A DNA stretch of 57,520 nt from an uncultured Prevotella sp. (GTDB taxonomy: Bacteria > Bacteroidota > Bacteroidia > Bacteroidales > Bacteroidaceae). The stretch lies in NCBI GenBank assembly GCA_900319905.1, contig ONQB01000029.1, positions 1 to 57,520 of the forward strand, read 5' to 3'. The translations under genes were made by a program, and so were the position numbers. The notes beneath the pieces are model-generated. The model was not told where the DNA came from, did not search any database, and saw only the letters and a program-made list of their open reading frames with translations. Positions 7,217 through 16,848 of the stretch are shown here, one piece after another (within the stretch, counting starts at the first letter, position 1; each line of letters opens with the position of its first letter).

Positions 7217-9535
7217 TCACGCCGTCTGCTCCTCGTGGTTGAAGCCCTTGAAGCTCTTGACGTGTTTCACGCGGTCCTTCACCTCCGCCTGCTTGCCCAG
7301 GTTGAAGTTGTGGTAGTCGGTGGTGAGATAACCCGTCACACGACGCAGACGGCGGATATTGTGTGAGCCGCACACCGGACATGCATCGTTGATCTCATCG
7401 GTGTAGCCACAATCCATGCACGTGTCGTTGGGCACGTTGATGGCGAAGTACGGGATGTCCTTGTCCATGGCATAGTCGATGATCTGCTCCAGGGCCGCAA
7501 TGTTGTGCTTCGTCGTCGAAGGCAGTTCGACATACGTGATGCAACCGGCCGACGAGTACCCCGTGAGCTGGCTCTCGATGTCGATCTTCTGGAACGGCGT
7601 CATCTCCTCCCAGACGGGCACGTGGATGGAATTGGTGAAGTACTCACGGTCGGAGACGTTCTTGATCTTGCCGTACTTGGCACGGAACTTCTGCATAGCG
7701 GTGTAGCAGAGGTTCTCGGCGGGCGTGTAGTAGACGCCGAAGTTGAGTTTGTACTTCTCCTTGAACTCCTTGCACCGCTTCTGGAACAGTTGTTCGATGC
7801 GCTTGGCCAGTGCCATGCCACGGGGTGTGGTCTGGTTGGTGCCGATGAGCAGCTCCAGTGTCTCGGCGAGGCCGAGCTGACCGATGGCCAGCGTGCCGTG
7901 CTTCATGGCCGAGCGGATGCCCTCCTCAGGGATGTAACCAGCCATGGTGTTGTTGTCCCACATGAACGGCGCGGTCTTGGGGTCCTGCGAGCAGATCCAG
8001 TCGAAGCGCTCGATGAGCGTGTCCTTCGCCTCATGGATCTTCTGGTCAAGGAGCTTCATGAACTTCTCCACGTCGCGGCCGGCCTCCATGGCGAGCGTCG
8101 GCATGATGATGGTCGTGGGACAGATATTGCCGCGGCCGTCCTTGAGCTGACCCAGTCCGTTGATGTCGTAACCGTTGGCCGTGCGACAGCCCATGGTGGA
8201 GAAATACGTGCGCGGGTCGTTGCGGTCGTAGCCGGCATTACCGCTCCAGTCGACGTTGGCGTAGTTGGGATAGAGGCGCTGCGAGGTGGAGCGCATGGCG
8301 AGCTGCTTGAGGTCGTAGTTGGGCGTGCCGGGCTTGTCGTTGACACCTTTCATATACTGGAAGATGCCGCAGGGGAAGATCGGCGTGTTGTGATGGAAGC
8401 CGATGCCCTCGAGCGAGCCGAGCAGCAGCGCGCGCGTCACCAGACGGCCTTCCTCCAAGGTGCACGTGCCGTAGTTGATTGATGTGAACGGCAACTGGTC
8501 GCCCGAACGGCTCTGCAACGTGTTGAGGTTGTGGTACATAGCCTCAACGGCCTGACGCAGCTCGTTCAGCGTGTCGCACAGCGCCGAGTTGTAGTAGCGC
8601 TTGTCGAGCTTTGCCTTGTTGGCCAGCGTGAAGTCGTCCTTGGTCAGTCCAGTCTTCTCAAAGAAGTGGCCCTTCATGCCGTCGATCCACTGGTCGTAGG
8701 TGGAGCGCACCACACCCACCTGGTCGGTGTAGGTCTGGTCGTAGAGCGAGAGGAAGTCGGTGTCGGCGAACTCATCCTGGTCGCGCACCCAGGCAGAGAT
8801 GTAATGCTTGAGGAACGACTTACGGAAGAAGGGCACCATGGTCCAGTCGAGATGGGTGGCAGAGACGCCGCCGAACTGATCGAGGCTCTGCAACTGGAAG
8901 ATGACGGCCACGAGCTGCATGGCGGTGTTGAGCGAACCGGCCGGGCGCACATCGCCCTGACGGGTATGGAAGCCTTTCGACAGAAGGTCGTCGAAGGGCA
9001 CCGACAGACAGTTGTGGAAGCCAATGGCATATTTGTTGAGGTCGTGGATGTACACCTCGTTGTTCTCGTGGTTGCGGCGGGCCAGGTCGCTCATACAGTG
9101 ATCGAGGGCGTACTGCTTCTCATACACGTTGGCAGCCTCGCCGGAGCGGCCTCCACCCGAGTATTCGTCGATGTTGGCGTTCTGGTTGACTACGTTCTTG
9201 GCCATGAGCTTGTCCTCGTAGGCCTTCTTGACGCGCTGCTCACGCTCGAGCTTGTGCTGGTAGCGGTACTCGCAGTAGGCAATCACGGCACGTGTCTCAC
9301 CGGCATGTGCCAGCACGTCCACGACCATGTCCTGGATATGCTCTATCTCTAATATGTTGGTCTTGGGCAGTACCCGTGCGTCAATCTCACGGAATACCTC
9401 ATTGGCAAAACGCTGAGCGGTGGCTTCGTTGTCACCCTCGTGACCTATCGCAATGAGGTCCTTGAGAATGGCATTCTTAATCTTCGACAGGTCAAATTCC
9501 ACCAGATGACCGTCGCGCTTCCTTACTTGAATCAT
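7217..9535 (-). CDS. nrdD: Anaerobic (class III) ribonucleoside-triphosphate reductase
   Basis: A 772-residue glycyl-radical enzyme that makes dNTPs without oxygen. An ATP-cone regulatory domain opens the protein (IQVRKRDGHLVEFDLSKI). The C-terminus has the zinc site CMDCG...CPVCG and the glycyl-radical loop RRVTGYLT with Gly735, 37 residues from the end as expected. The length is normal. Its activase NrdG is not adjacent here and must be elsewhere. A -7-like TAATTTTG lies at 9691-9698, giving a leader of about 150 nt that could host regulation. I saw no clear NrdR box. Confidence 0.96.
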   Translation of the reverse strand: MIQVRKRDGHLVEFDLSKIKNAILKDLIAIGHEGDNEATAQRFANEVFREIDARVLPKTNILEIEHIQDMVVDVLAHAGETRAVIAYCEYRYQHKLEREQRVKKAYEDKLMAKNVVNQNANIDEYSGGGRSGEAANVYEKQYALDHCMSDLARRNHENNEVYIHDLNKYAIGFHNCLSVPFDDLLSKGFHTRQGDVRPAGSLNTAMQLVAVIFQLQSLDQFGGVSATHLDWTMVPFFRKSFLKHYISAWVRDQDEFADTDFLSLYDQTYTDQVGVVRSTYDQWIDGMKGHFFEKTGLTKDDFTLANKAKLDKRYYNSALCDTLNELRQAVEAMYHNLNTLQSRSGDQLPFTSINYGTCTLEEGRLVTRALLLGSLEGIGFHHNTPIFPCGIFQYMKGVNDKPGTPNYDLKQLAMRSTSQRLYPNYANVDWSGNAGYDRNDPRTYFSTMGCRTANGYDINGLGQLKDGRGNICPTTIIMPTLAMEAGRDVEKFMKLLDQKIHEAKDTLIERFDWICSQDPKTAPFMWDNNTMAGYIPEEGIRSAMKHGTLAIGQLGLAETLELLIGTNQTTPRGMALAKRIEQLFQKRCKEFKEKYKLNFGVYYTPAENLCYTAMQKFRAKYGKIKNVSDREYFTNSIHVPVWEEMTPFQKIDIESQLTGYSSAGCITYVELPSTTKHNIAALEQIIDYAMDKDIPYFAINVPNDTCMDCGYTDEINDACPVCGSHNIRRLRRVTGYLTTDYHNFNLGKQAEVKDRVKHVKSFKGFNHEEQTA

Positions 9536-9690
9536 GTGGCTCGTTAGTAAAGTATGGTGTAGTTACATTAAACAATCTTTCGGATTTCGGACAACTTTCA
9601 GGAGAAAGATAATGAAAAAGTTTCCCATTTTAGAAAACTTTCCATTCATTTTCTTCAAAGAAGTTTCCCGTTCTTCCAATTCTCTGTTTG

Positions 9691-9698
9691 CAAAATTA
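9691..9698 (-). promoter_or_regulatory. Putative -7 box for nrdD
   Basis: TAATTTTG followed by CA on the minus strand matches TAnnTTTG. The -33 element is not clear. Confidence 0.45.
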
Positions 9699-9699
9699 A

Positions 9700-9957
9700 G
9701 AAAAAGTATTGAACTACGGTGCACGGGAAGTCGACTTTTTTATGTCTTTCAGCGTACTTTTTTTTGGCCGATTTTCGAGCTTGTTCCACCCTGTTGCTTA
9801 TTAACCAATTACCCGTATTTGCTGCTAAAATGCTTTCATGCAAATGGCGAAAGCGACTGACAGCGTGGGGGATTGAAGCAGCCATACGGACAATTAGTGG
9901 ATGGAATGTTAGGTCAGGAAGGACCGTCCACCCGTAGGGGCTAGGGCGGAATAATAG
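9700..9957. other. Intergenic sequence, no gene seen
   Basis: Upstream of the nrdD promoter and before a family B element. The short ORFs lack family features. A CCGTCCACCCGTAGGGGC stretch near 9923-9943 is unexplained. Confidence 0.4.
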
Positions 9958-10265
9958 AGAACCCCCTTGGGGGTTCCGGAAACATAGCGAGGGGATGAGC
10001 GAATGAGCGATAGCGAATGAAGCGATTCCCCTCGATGACAAGGCGGGGTAATTTTATCGCTACCCCCTTGGGGGTTGCGGCATTATTAAATACGACGCAA
10101 CCAATCAACAATTGATTATTTGAACGACTGGCAGGATATTTAGCATTACCGCAACCCCCAAGGGGGGTAGCGATTAAATTAATCCCCATCACACTACGAG
10201 GGGAAGAGGTGAGCTTCGCTCACCTCATCCCCTCGCTAAGATACCGCAACCCCCAAGGGGGTTCT
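9958..10265. repeat. Family B palindromic element
   Basis: Full copy bounded by AGAACCCCCTTGGGGG and its complement, with the inner GCTACCCCCTTGGGGGTTGC hairpins and GCGAGGGGATGAGC segments of the copy at 4223-4549. Confidence 0.8.
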
Positions 10266-10351
10266 ATATAGACCAGAAGGCAGAGGATTTAGAAATTCTG
10301 TCATTTGAGGAGGCAGGTCGTTTGACAATCGCCCCGTCCCCTACAGTTGTC

Positions 10352-10420
10352 ACCGTCAAATGTAATTAGTCCCTCCCCATTTGGGGGAGGGAGCCGCGCG
10401 AAGCGCGAGGGTGGGGCTCC
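10352..10420 (-). repeat. Family A repeat after lpdA
   Basis: Starts directly after the TGA stop of lpdA (10421-10423): GCCCCACCCTCGCGCTTCGC hairpin, then CTCCCTCCCCCAAATGGGGA. Confidence 0.75.
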
Positions 10421-11767
10421 TCATTCCACTGCGTCGCGCAGCACTTCGTTGACGGTGGGATGGATGTGGACGATGGTGCGCAGGTCCTCAACGGTGGCAC
10501 CCATCTGAATGAGCGCGGTGGCTTCCTGCACGATGTCGGCCGCATGGTTGCCCAGCACGTGGCAGGCGATGAGACGGTCGTTCTCGTCGGCAATGAGCTT
10601 GACCAGGCCCTCGGTGGTGCACATCAGTACGGCACGGCCGTTGGAGCGGAAGGACGACTTATACACTTTATACTTGCGTCCCTCAGCCTTGAGCTGTTGC
10701 TCGGTGGGTCCCACGGCGGCCAGTTCAGGATAGGTGAACACGGCCGACGGCACGAGGTCAGGACGGTAATGGCGCTTGATGCCGAGCAGATGGTCGACCA
10801 CCTGTCGTCCCTGCATCTCCGCGGCATGGGCGAGCATCTGGCGGCCGTTGACGTCGCCGATGGCATAGATGTCGGGCACAGAAGTCATCAGATTGTCGTC
10901 GGTCTTGATGCCATGGCGGTCGTAGTCGATGCCAACTGTATCGAGCCCGATGCCATTAGTATTCGGCGTACGTCCCGTGGCCATGAGAATCAAGTCAGAT
11001 TCAACCGCTTGGTTCTCGCCTTTATGCTCAAACAACACCGTTTTGTTGATGATGGCCGTAGCAGCCGACTGCAGGTGGAACGTGACGCCGCGCTTCTCAA
11101 GAATCTTGCGCAAGCGCTTGGCGAGATCTTGGTCCATCGAGGGTAGACACTCCTTGAGGTATTCAATGACCGTAGGCGTACGGCCGAAGAGGGAGAAGGC
11201 CGACGCTATCTCCATACCGATGACTCCTCCACCAATAATGGTCAACGAGTCAAGCAGTTTGGTGGTGTCGAAATCGAAGAAGTCGTCCGTATCCTTCACA
11301 TCAAAGCTTTTCATAGGAATGGGAAGCTTGGCCGGCCGTGAACCTGTGGCTATGATGATGTGGCGCGCCTCGTAGTCCTTGCCGTCGCAGCTCACGGTGT
11401 GGGCGCTCTTGAACACGGCCTCACCCTTGACAAGAGTGATGCCAGGCGACGACATGAGCGTGCCCAGTCCGTTGTGCAACTGATCCAGCACGGCAGCCTT
11501 CCATCTTTTGAAACCGCACATGTCGGCCCCGCCATCGATGTTGGAGCAATCGGTAAAGGCTTCGAAGTCGGCGACAGCACGGCTCTCGCCGAAGATTTCA
11601 CCAATGTGGCATAAGATCTTTGTCGGTATACAGCCTACATTCAGACATGTGCCACCGAGCTCACCTTTTTCAAATATCGTCACGGTAAGGCCGTGACGCG
11701 CGGCATAGGCGGCGGTGGTATAACCGCCGGGGCCGCAACCAATGATAATCAGGTCTGTCATAAGCAT
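10421..11767 (-). CDS. lpdA: Dihydrolipoyl dehydrogenase (E3 / glycine cleavage L protein)
   Basis: A 448-residue FAD flavoprotein that reoxidises the lipoyl arm of GcvH with NAD. Visible features: the N-terminal FAD-binding GCGPGG, the redox disulfide GGTCLNVGCIPTK (Cys41/Cys46), the NAD-binding GGGVIGMEIAS, the second FAD motif AIGDVNG, and the C-terminal catalytic HIHPTVNE. It lies 24 bp after gcvPB on the same strand, so it is best read as the L protein of this cluster. The start may instead be the ATG two codons downstream (11761). Confidence 0.95.
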   Translation of the reverse strand: MLMTDLIIIGCGPGGYTTAAYAARHGLTVTIFEKGELGGTCLNVGCIPTKILCHIGEIFGESRAVADFEAFTDCSNIDGGADMCGFKRWKAAVLDQLHNGLGTLMSSPGITLVKGEAVFKSAHTVSCDGKDYEARHIIIATGSRPAKLPIPMKSFDVKDTDDFFDFDTTKLLDSLTIIGGGVIGMEIASAFSLFGRTPTVIEYLKECLPSMDQDLAKRLRKILEKRGVTFHLQSAATAIINKTVLFEHKGENQAVESDLILMATGRTPNTNGIGLDTVGIDYDRHGIKTDDNLMTSVPDIYAIGDVNGRQMLAHAAEMQGRQVVDHLLGIKRHYRPDLVPSAVFTYPELAAVGPTEQQLKAEGRKYKVYKSSFRSNGRAVLMCTTEGLVKLIADENDRLIACHVLGNHAADIVQEATALIQMGATVEDLRTIVHIHPTVNEVLRDAVE

Positions 11768-11791
11768 GAAAGTTAAAGGGGAACAGGGAAA

Positions 11792-13354
11792 TTAATGGGC
11801 AGCCGGTGCTGTGGGCGCAGTGTCAGAGGGCGTAGTGCATGTGGGCGCAGTGCCTGTGGGAACAGTGCCAGTGGGCGCAGCGTCAGTGGTTGCCGGTTGC
11901 CATTTGAGAATGGGATGGCGGGCAGCCAGCACGTCGTCACAGCGGGTGATAGGCGTATTGTGAGGCGCGCCCTTCACGATGTCAGGGTTGGTGCGTGCTT
12001 CTTCAGCGATGCGGTGCATGACGTCGATGAAACGGTCGAGCGTGTCGCGGCTCTCGTTCTCTGTTGGTTCTATCATCATGGCCTCATGGAAGAGCAACGG
12101 GAAGTAGATGGTTGGTGCGTGGAAGCCGTAGTCAAGGAGGCGTTTGGCCACATCGAGCGTAGTGACGCCCGTGGACTTGTCGCGGAGGCCGTTGAACACG
12201 AACTCGTGCATGCACGGTCCGCCGATGGGCAGTTCGTAGTCGTCCTTGAGGCGTTCCTTGACATAGTTGGCGTTGAGTGTGGCCAGCGGTCCGACGTGCT
12301 TGATGTATTGTCGGCCGAGTGAGAGGATATAGGCATAAGCCCGCAGTTCGATGCCGAAGTTGCCTGTCCATGCCCCGACGTTGATCATCGGCCGGTTGAC
12401 CTGTCCGAGTCCGATGGGGTCGTCGAGCTGGTAGTGGTCGCCCACCTTGACCACGGCAGGCCGTGGCAGGAAGCGTTCGAGGCCCTCGCGCACGCCGACA
12501 GGCCCGGCACCCGGTCCGCCACCGCCATGGGGCGTGGAGAAAGTCTTGTGGAGGTTGACGTGCATCACGTCGAAGCCCATGTCACCCGGGCGACAGATGC
12601 CGAGCATCGGGTTGAGGTTGGCCCCGTCGTAGTACATGAGAGCACCGCAGCCGTGCACGAGGCGTGCGATCTCAGGGATCTCACGTTCGAAGAGACCGAG
12701 CGTGTTGGGGTTGGTCATCATCATTGCCGCCACGTCAGGTCCGAGGAGCGGCTTGAGGTCATCGACATCGACGCGGCCCTCAGGCGTGCTTTTCACCTCG
12801 ACTACCTCGAAGCCGCAAACGGCGGCCGAGGCGGGGTTGGTACCGTGGGCCGAGTCGGGCACGATGACCTTACGGCGGGCCGTGTCACCACGTTCCTCAT
12901 GATAGGCGCGGATGATCATCAGTCCTGTAAGCTCACCATGCGCACCGGCGCATGGGTTGAGAGTGAAGTCGGCCATGCCCGTGATGGCAGCCAGAGCCTG
13001 CCGGAGGTGATACTCGACGGCGAGGGCGCCCTGCGTGGTGCTGTCTGGCTGCAGGGGATGGAGGTTGGCAAAGGCCGGCATGTTGGCAATCTCCTCATTG
13101 ATGGGCGGGTTGTACTTCATCGTACACGAGCCGAGGGGGTAGAAGCCGTTGAGCACGCCGAAGTTGTTGCCACTGTGGTTGGTATAATGTCGCACCACTG
13201 TCATCTCATCACATTCCGGTAGGATGGTATCGGTGGTGCGCAGCTCATCGGCCGGCACGTCGTAGTGGCGGAATCGGTTGCGCGGCAAGGAGTAAGCGCG
13301 GCGGCCGGGTTTGGAAAGCTCGAAGATGAGAGAGCTGTAAAGAGAATTATTCAT
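11792..13354 (-). CDS. gcvPB: Glycine dehydrogenase (decarboxylating) subunit 2, P-protein beta half
   Basis: With GcvPA it forms the PLP-dependent P protein that decarboxylates glycine and loads aminomethyl onto GcvH. The PLP lysine is in HVNLHKTFSTPHGGGGPG (Lys about 270). I chose the ATG at 13354 (MNNSLYSSL); the frame upstream is open only because a 9-bp repeat array is stop-free. The protein is 520 residues and has an odd tail of about 30 residues rich in APTGT-like repeats (APTGTVPTGTAPT), which looks like a short tandem expansion beyond the usual end. Confidence 0.95.
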   Translation of the reverse strand: MNNSLYSSLIFELSKPGRRAYSLPRNRFRHYDVPADELRTTDTILPECDEMTVVRHYTNHSGNNFGVLNGFYPLGSCTMKYNPPINEEIANMPAFANLHPLQPDSTTQGALAVEYHLRQALAAITGMADFTLNPCAGAHGELTGLMIIRAYHEERGDTARRKVIVPDSAHGTNPASAAVCGFEVVEVKSTPEGRVDVDDLKPLLGPDVAAMMMTNPNTLGLFEREIPEIARLVHGCGALMYYDGANLNPMLGICRPGDMGFDVMHVNLHKTFSTPHGGGGPGAGPVGVREGLERFLPRPAVVKVGDHYQLDDPIGLGQVNRPMINVGAWTGNFGIELRAYAYILSLGRQYIKHVGPLATLNANYVKERLKDDYELPIGGPCMHEFVFNGLRDKSTGVTTLDVAKRLLDYGFHAPTIYFPLLFHEAMMIEPTENESRDTLDRFIDVMHRIAEEARTNPDIVKGAPHNTPITRCDDVLAARHPILKWQPATTDAAPTGTVPTGTAPTCTTPSDTAPTAPAAH

Positions 13355-13373
13355 AGGAGTAATTATTTTATAG

Positions 13374-13490
13374 GGGGTAGGCGGGGTAGGCACTATAGGC
13401 AGGGTAGGCAATGGTAGGCGGGGTAGGCGCTGGTAGGCGGGGTAGGCAATGTAGGCAGGGTAGGCACTATAGGCTAGATAGGCACTATGG
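13374..13490 (-). repeat. Family D 9-bp array between gcvPA and gcvPB
   Basis: Tandem GGTAGGCNN/ACTATAGGC units on the plus strand; on the coding strand they read GCCTACC toward the gcvPB start. The array is inside the operon and would be transcribed. Confidence 0.8.
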
Positions 13491-13509
13491 CCTCTATGCC
13501 TTATCATTG

Positions 13510-14865
13510 CTACACCAGTTTCACCAGTTGTTCCACTTCTTCCAGCGAGCGCTGTTCGGTGACAGCCATCATGATGATACCATCACCCATGTCGACACCG
13601 CCGAGGATGCCATTGGCGGCAAGATGGGACAGGAGCGCGTGCACGTCACCCGTATAGTGCAGACAGAACTCATTGAAGAACGGGTGGTGGAAGCACTCCG
13701 TGAAACGCCCGGTCTTGAGCAGTTCGTCGTGCAGGTGATGGGCACCGTCGTAGGAGATCTGCGCAGCCTCACGCAGTCCCTGCTTGCCCATGATGCTCAT
13801 GTAGATGGTAACCCAGAGGGCCATGAGCGACTCATTGGAACAGATATTGGACGTAGCTTTCTGTCGACGGATGTGCTGTTCGCGAGCCTGCAGCGTGAGG
13901 ACGAAGGTGCGGCGGCCCTTGGTGTCGACGGTCTGACCGACGATGCGTCCCGGCATCTTACGCACGAGCTTGTCGGTGGTGCACATATAACCGAGATAGG
14001 GACCGCCGAAGCTCATGGGCATGCCAAGGCTCTGGGCCTCACCCACGGCGATGTCGGCTCCCCACTCGCCCGGTGTCTTGAGCAGGGCGAGATCGGCGGC
14101 GACGCTGTTGATGACAAGCAGTGCCTTCTTGGCATGGCACTCGTCGGACAGTCCGGTGAAGTCCTCAACGATGCCATAGCGGTTGGGCTGTTGTACGATG
14201 ACACCGGCGACGCTGCCTTGTTCGAGCATGCCACGTAGGTCCTGCCGGCTGGTGATGCCGTTGTCCTCGGCGACCATCTCGAGCCGGAAGCCATGCACGT
14301 GGGCGTAGGTCTTGACGACGGCGGCCGTACGCTTGTCGACGGTGGAGGAGAGCAGCACGCGGTCGGCCTTATGGGCAGCAGCGACGGTCATCATCGCAGC
14401 CTCAGCAGTGGCGGTGGTGCCGTCGTACATCGACGCGTTGCTCACGTCCATGCCGGTGAGCGATGCCATCATGGTCTGGTATTCAAAGATGTAATGCAAG
14501 GTGCCCTGTGAGATCTCGGCCTGGTAAGGGGTGTAGCTTGTGAGGTACTCGGAGCGCTCAACGAGGGAGGGGATGACAGCCGGGATGTAATGGTCGTAGA
14601 CGCCGGCACCAGCGAAGCAGACCAGCGGTTTGTTCTGTGCGGCGAGGTGGCGGAACCACTGCCGCAGCTCGACCTCGCTCTTGGCTGAGGGGAGCTGATA
14701 GTCACCCTTGAAGCGCATGGCTGCCGGCACATCGGTGTAGAGGTCGTCGATGGACTTCACGCCGATGGCCTTGAGCATGGCTGCGACATCCTCAGGGGTG
14801 TGGGGGAAGTATTTGAAGGTCTCCTCCTCGGAAGGGGAGGAGGCGTGCTGATTGGTGGTAAGCAT
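13510..14865 (-). CDS. gcvPA: Glycine dehydrogenase (decarboxylating) subunit 1, P-protein alpha half
   Basis: A 451-residue alpha half of the split P protein. Family landmarks include the N-terminal YFPHTPEDVAAML, FAGAGVYDHYIPAVI, SYTPYQAEISQGTLHYIFEYQ (split here by naming only part), YDGTTATAEA and QRKATSNICSNESL-like RRQKATSNICSNE. The split gcvPA/gcvPB arrangement is typical of many anaerobes. It is followed by gcvPB across a family D array and preceded by gcvH across another, so the operon order is T-H-PA-PB-L. Confidence 0.95.
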   Translation of the reverse strand: MLTTNQHASSPSEEETFKYFPHTPEDVAAMLKAIGVKSIDDLYTDVPAAMRFKGDYQLPSAKSEVELRQWFRHLAAQNKPLVCFAGAGVYDHYIPAVIPSLVERSEYLTSYTPYQAEISQGTLHYIFEYQTMMASLTGMDVSNASMYDGTTATAEAAMMTVAAAHKADRVLLSSTVDKRTAAVVKTYAHVHGFRLEMVAEDNGITSRQDLRGMLEQGSVAGVIVQQPNRYGIVEDFTGLSDECHAKKALLVINSVAADLALLKTPGEWGADIAVGEAQSLGMPMSFGGPYLGYMCTTDKLVRKMPGRIVGQTVDTKGRRTFVLTLQAREQHIRRQKATSNICSNESLMALWVTIYMSIMGKQGLREAAQISYDGAHHLHDELLKTGRFTECFHHPFFNEFCLHYTGDVHALLSHLAANGILGGVDMGDGIIMMAVTEQRSLEEVEQLVKLV

Positions 14866-14881
14866 AGTTGTTGAAATTAAT

Positions 14882-15058
14882 GGTAGGCGGGGTAGGCAGG
14901 GTAGGCACTATAGGCGGGGTAGGAAGGGTAGGCGAGGTAGGCGATATAGGCGAGGTAGGCACTATAGGCAACTATAGGCAACTATAGGCAACTATAGGCA
15001 ACTATAGGCAACTATAGGCGGGGTAGGCGCTATAGGCAAGATAGGACGCTATAGGCAA
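14882..15058 (-). repeat. Family D array between gcvH and gcvPA
   Basis: Nine-bp GGTAGGC units pass into at least five perfect 10-bp AACTATAGGC units at about 14965-15020. On the coding strand the array reads GCCTA toward the gcvPA start. Confidence 0.8.
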
Positions 15059-15113
15059 ACCTCACCGGCCACTACCCTGCCCTCTCCGGTTAGAGAGGGA
15101 GGGGGCGGGGACG
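15059..15113 (-). repeat. Family A-like hairpin after gcvH
   Basis: Immediately after the gcvH TAG stop, the minus strand reads CCCCGCCCCCTCCCTCTC followed by an inverted GAGAGGG, a variant of family A with a CTCTCTAACCGGAGAG hairpin. Confidence 0.55.
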
Positions 15114-15494
15114 CTATTTCTCGCAGAAAGACTCGTAGGCGGCAGCATCCATCAGCTTGTCAAGCTCAGAGGGATCGCTGAGGGTGACCTTGATGATCCA
15201 GTTGGCGAAGGCATCCTGGTTGATGAGCTCTGGCTGGTCCTCGAGGGCTTCGTTGACTTCCTCCACCGTGCCGCTGACAGGCGAGATGAGGTCGGAAGCA
15301 GCCTTGACGCTCTCGACGGCGCCAAACTCCTCACCGGCGGTGACTTCATCGCCCACCTCGGGGGTGTCGACATAGACAACGTTGCCCAACTGCTGCTGAG
15401 CGAAATCGGTGATACCAATGTAGCCGGTGGTGCCGTCTACTTTTACAAACTCGTGGGACTCGGAATAATAGAGCCCGGTAATGACTTTTGACAT
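15114..15494 (-). CDS. gcvH: Glycine cleavage system H protein
   Basis: A 126-residue lipoyl carrier. The lipoylation site is Lys64 in ESVKAASD, and the GITDFAQQQLGNVVYVDTP region is typical. It shuttles the aminomethyl arm between GcvP, GcvT and LpdA. The lipoate ligase gene at the head of the cluster is the likely source of its cofactor. The gene is flanked on both sides by family D arrays. Confidence 0.97.
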   Translation of the reverse strand: MSKVITGLYYSESHEFVKVDGTTGYIGITDFAQQQLGNVVYVDTPEVGDEVTAGEEFGAVESVKAASDLISPVSGTVEEVNEALEDQPELINQDAFANWIIKVTLSDPSELDKLMDAAAYESFCEK

Positions 15495-15516
15495 AATAGT
15501 AAATATTTATGATTGA

Positions 15517-15730
15517 TAGGAGGGGTAGGCGGGGTAGGCACTATAGGAGGGGTAGGCACTATAGGCAAGGTAGGCAAGATAGGCGGGGTAGGCAAGATAG
15601 GCAAGGTAGGCAAGGTAGGCAGGGTAGGCAAGATAGGGAACTATAGGGAACATAGGAGCCACAAGTGCCAAAGGAGCCACAAGTGCCATAGGAGCCATAG
15701 GAGCCATAGAGGCCATAAGCCATAAGAGCC
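15517..15730 (-). repeat. Family D array between gcvT and gcvH
   Basis: GGTAGGC/GATAGGC units (about 15517-15651) pass into a second simple repeat with AGGAGCCAT and CACAAGTGCC units (about 15651-15730). It reads GCCTACC toward the gcvH start on the coding strand. Confidence 0.75.
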
Positions 15731-15753
15731 ATGACCACCCGAGTGCCGAAGAG

Positions 15754-16848
15754 CTACTTTTTATAGTGCTTGTCGTAGAACTTTTTCTTGACGATGGTGC
15801 CGGGGAAGGTCTTCTTGCGGATCTGGATAGCGACGCGGTCACCAAGCTTCAACCGGCTGTCGACGAGGGCCACGGCGCAGCTCTTGTCGACGGAGATAAG
15901 GCGGTAGCCGGTGGTGACGGTGCCTACCTCATTGCCATCAAACAGGACAGGGTAGCCATGACGGGGCACGGCATGGGCATCGAGCTCGATGCCACGCAGA
16001 CGGCGTGCCACACCCTCTGTCTTCTGCTTGAGCAGGGCATCACGGCCAATGAACTCGGGTTTGTCGAATTTACAGAAGATGCTCAGACCGGCCATGATAG
16101 GTGAGATGTCGGCGGAGAGCTCGTCGCCATAGAGCGGCAGTCCGACCTCGAAGCGAAGGGTGTCGCGGCAGCCGAGGCCACAGGGCGTGACGTGGGCGGC
16201 CATGAGACGGTCCCAGTAGTCGATGATGGTGGCATGACTGGCGTAGACCTCGAAGCCGTCCTCACCGGTGTAGCCGGTGCGCGAGAGGAGAATCGTCTCA
16301 GGCGTTCCGTCGGGAGACTGCACGTCGAGCGTCTTCACCTCATAGAACGACAGGTCGTGGCAGACCAGACCGAGGACCGTCTCCACGACCTGCTCGGCCT
16401 CAGGACCTTGTATGGCCAGCTGACCGTAGTAGTCGCTGCAGTAGTCGACGTGGATGTCGAAGCCCTCGGTGTGGTCGGCAATCCAGGCATCGTCCTTGTC
16501 GATGTTGGCGGCATTGATGGTAAGGAAGAAGCGGTCGTCGGCAAGTCGGCAGATGCAGGTGTCGTCGACGGTGCCGCCATCGGGATAGCACATCATGCCG
16601 TAGAGCACCTTCCCAGCAGGCACACCACGGAAGTCATTGGTGAACAGATGGTTGACGAATCGCTCAGCATCGGGTCCGGTGACCACGACCTCACCCATGT
16701 GGGAGACGTCGAAGACACCGCAGTGGTGGCGCACGGCATTGTGCTCCTCGATGATGGAGGTGTACTGTATAGGCATGTCATAGCCGGCGAAGGGCTGCAT
16801 GAGAGCGCCCTGTGCGACATGGCGCGAATGGAGACAGGTTTGTTTCAT
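15754..16848 (-). CDS. gcvT: Aminomethyltransferase, glycine cleavage T protein
   Basis: A 364-residue tetrahydrofolate-dependent enzyme that releases ammonia from aminomethyl-GcvH and makes 5,10-methylene-THF. Family landmarks: MQPFAGYDMPIQY, GVFDVSHMGE, LTINAANIDKDDAWI (the NxxNxxKD-type region) and SRTGYTGEDGFE. The length is normal. It is 52 bp downstream of lplA. A TATATTTG at 16886-16893 on this strand could be an internal promoter but has no good -33 partner. Confidence 0.96.
   Translation of the reverse strand: MKQTCLHSRHVAQGALMQPFAGYDMPIQYTSIIEEHNAVRHHCGVFDVSHMGEVVVTGPDAERFVNHLFTNDFRGVPAGKVLYGMMCYPDGGTVDDTCICRLADDRFFLTINAANIDKDDAWIADHTEGFDIHVDYCSDYYGQLAIQGPEAEQVVETVLGLVCHDLSFYEVKTLDVQSPDGTPETILLSRTGYTGEDGFEVYASHATIIDYWDRLMAAHVTPCGLGCRDTLRFEVGLPLYGDELSADISPIMAGLSIFCKFDKPEFIGRDALLKQKTEGVARRLRGIELDAHAVPRHGYPVLFDGNEVGTVTTGYRLISVDKSCAVALVDSRLKLGDRVAIQIRKKTFPGTIVKKKFYDKHYKK

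Noticed and set aside
9534-9860. 108-residue plus-strand ORF upstream of nrdD
   Set aside because: It lies over the nrdD leader and promoter and has no recognisable domain.
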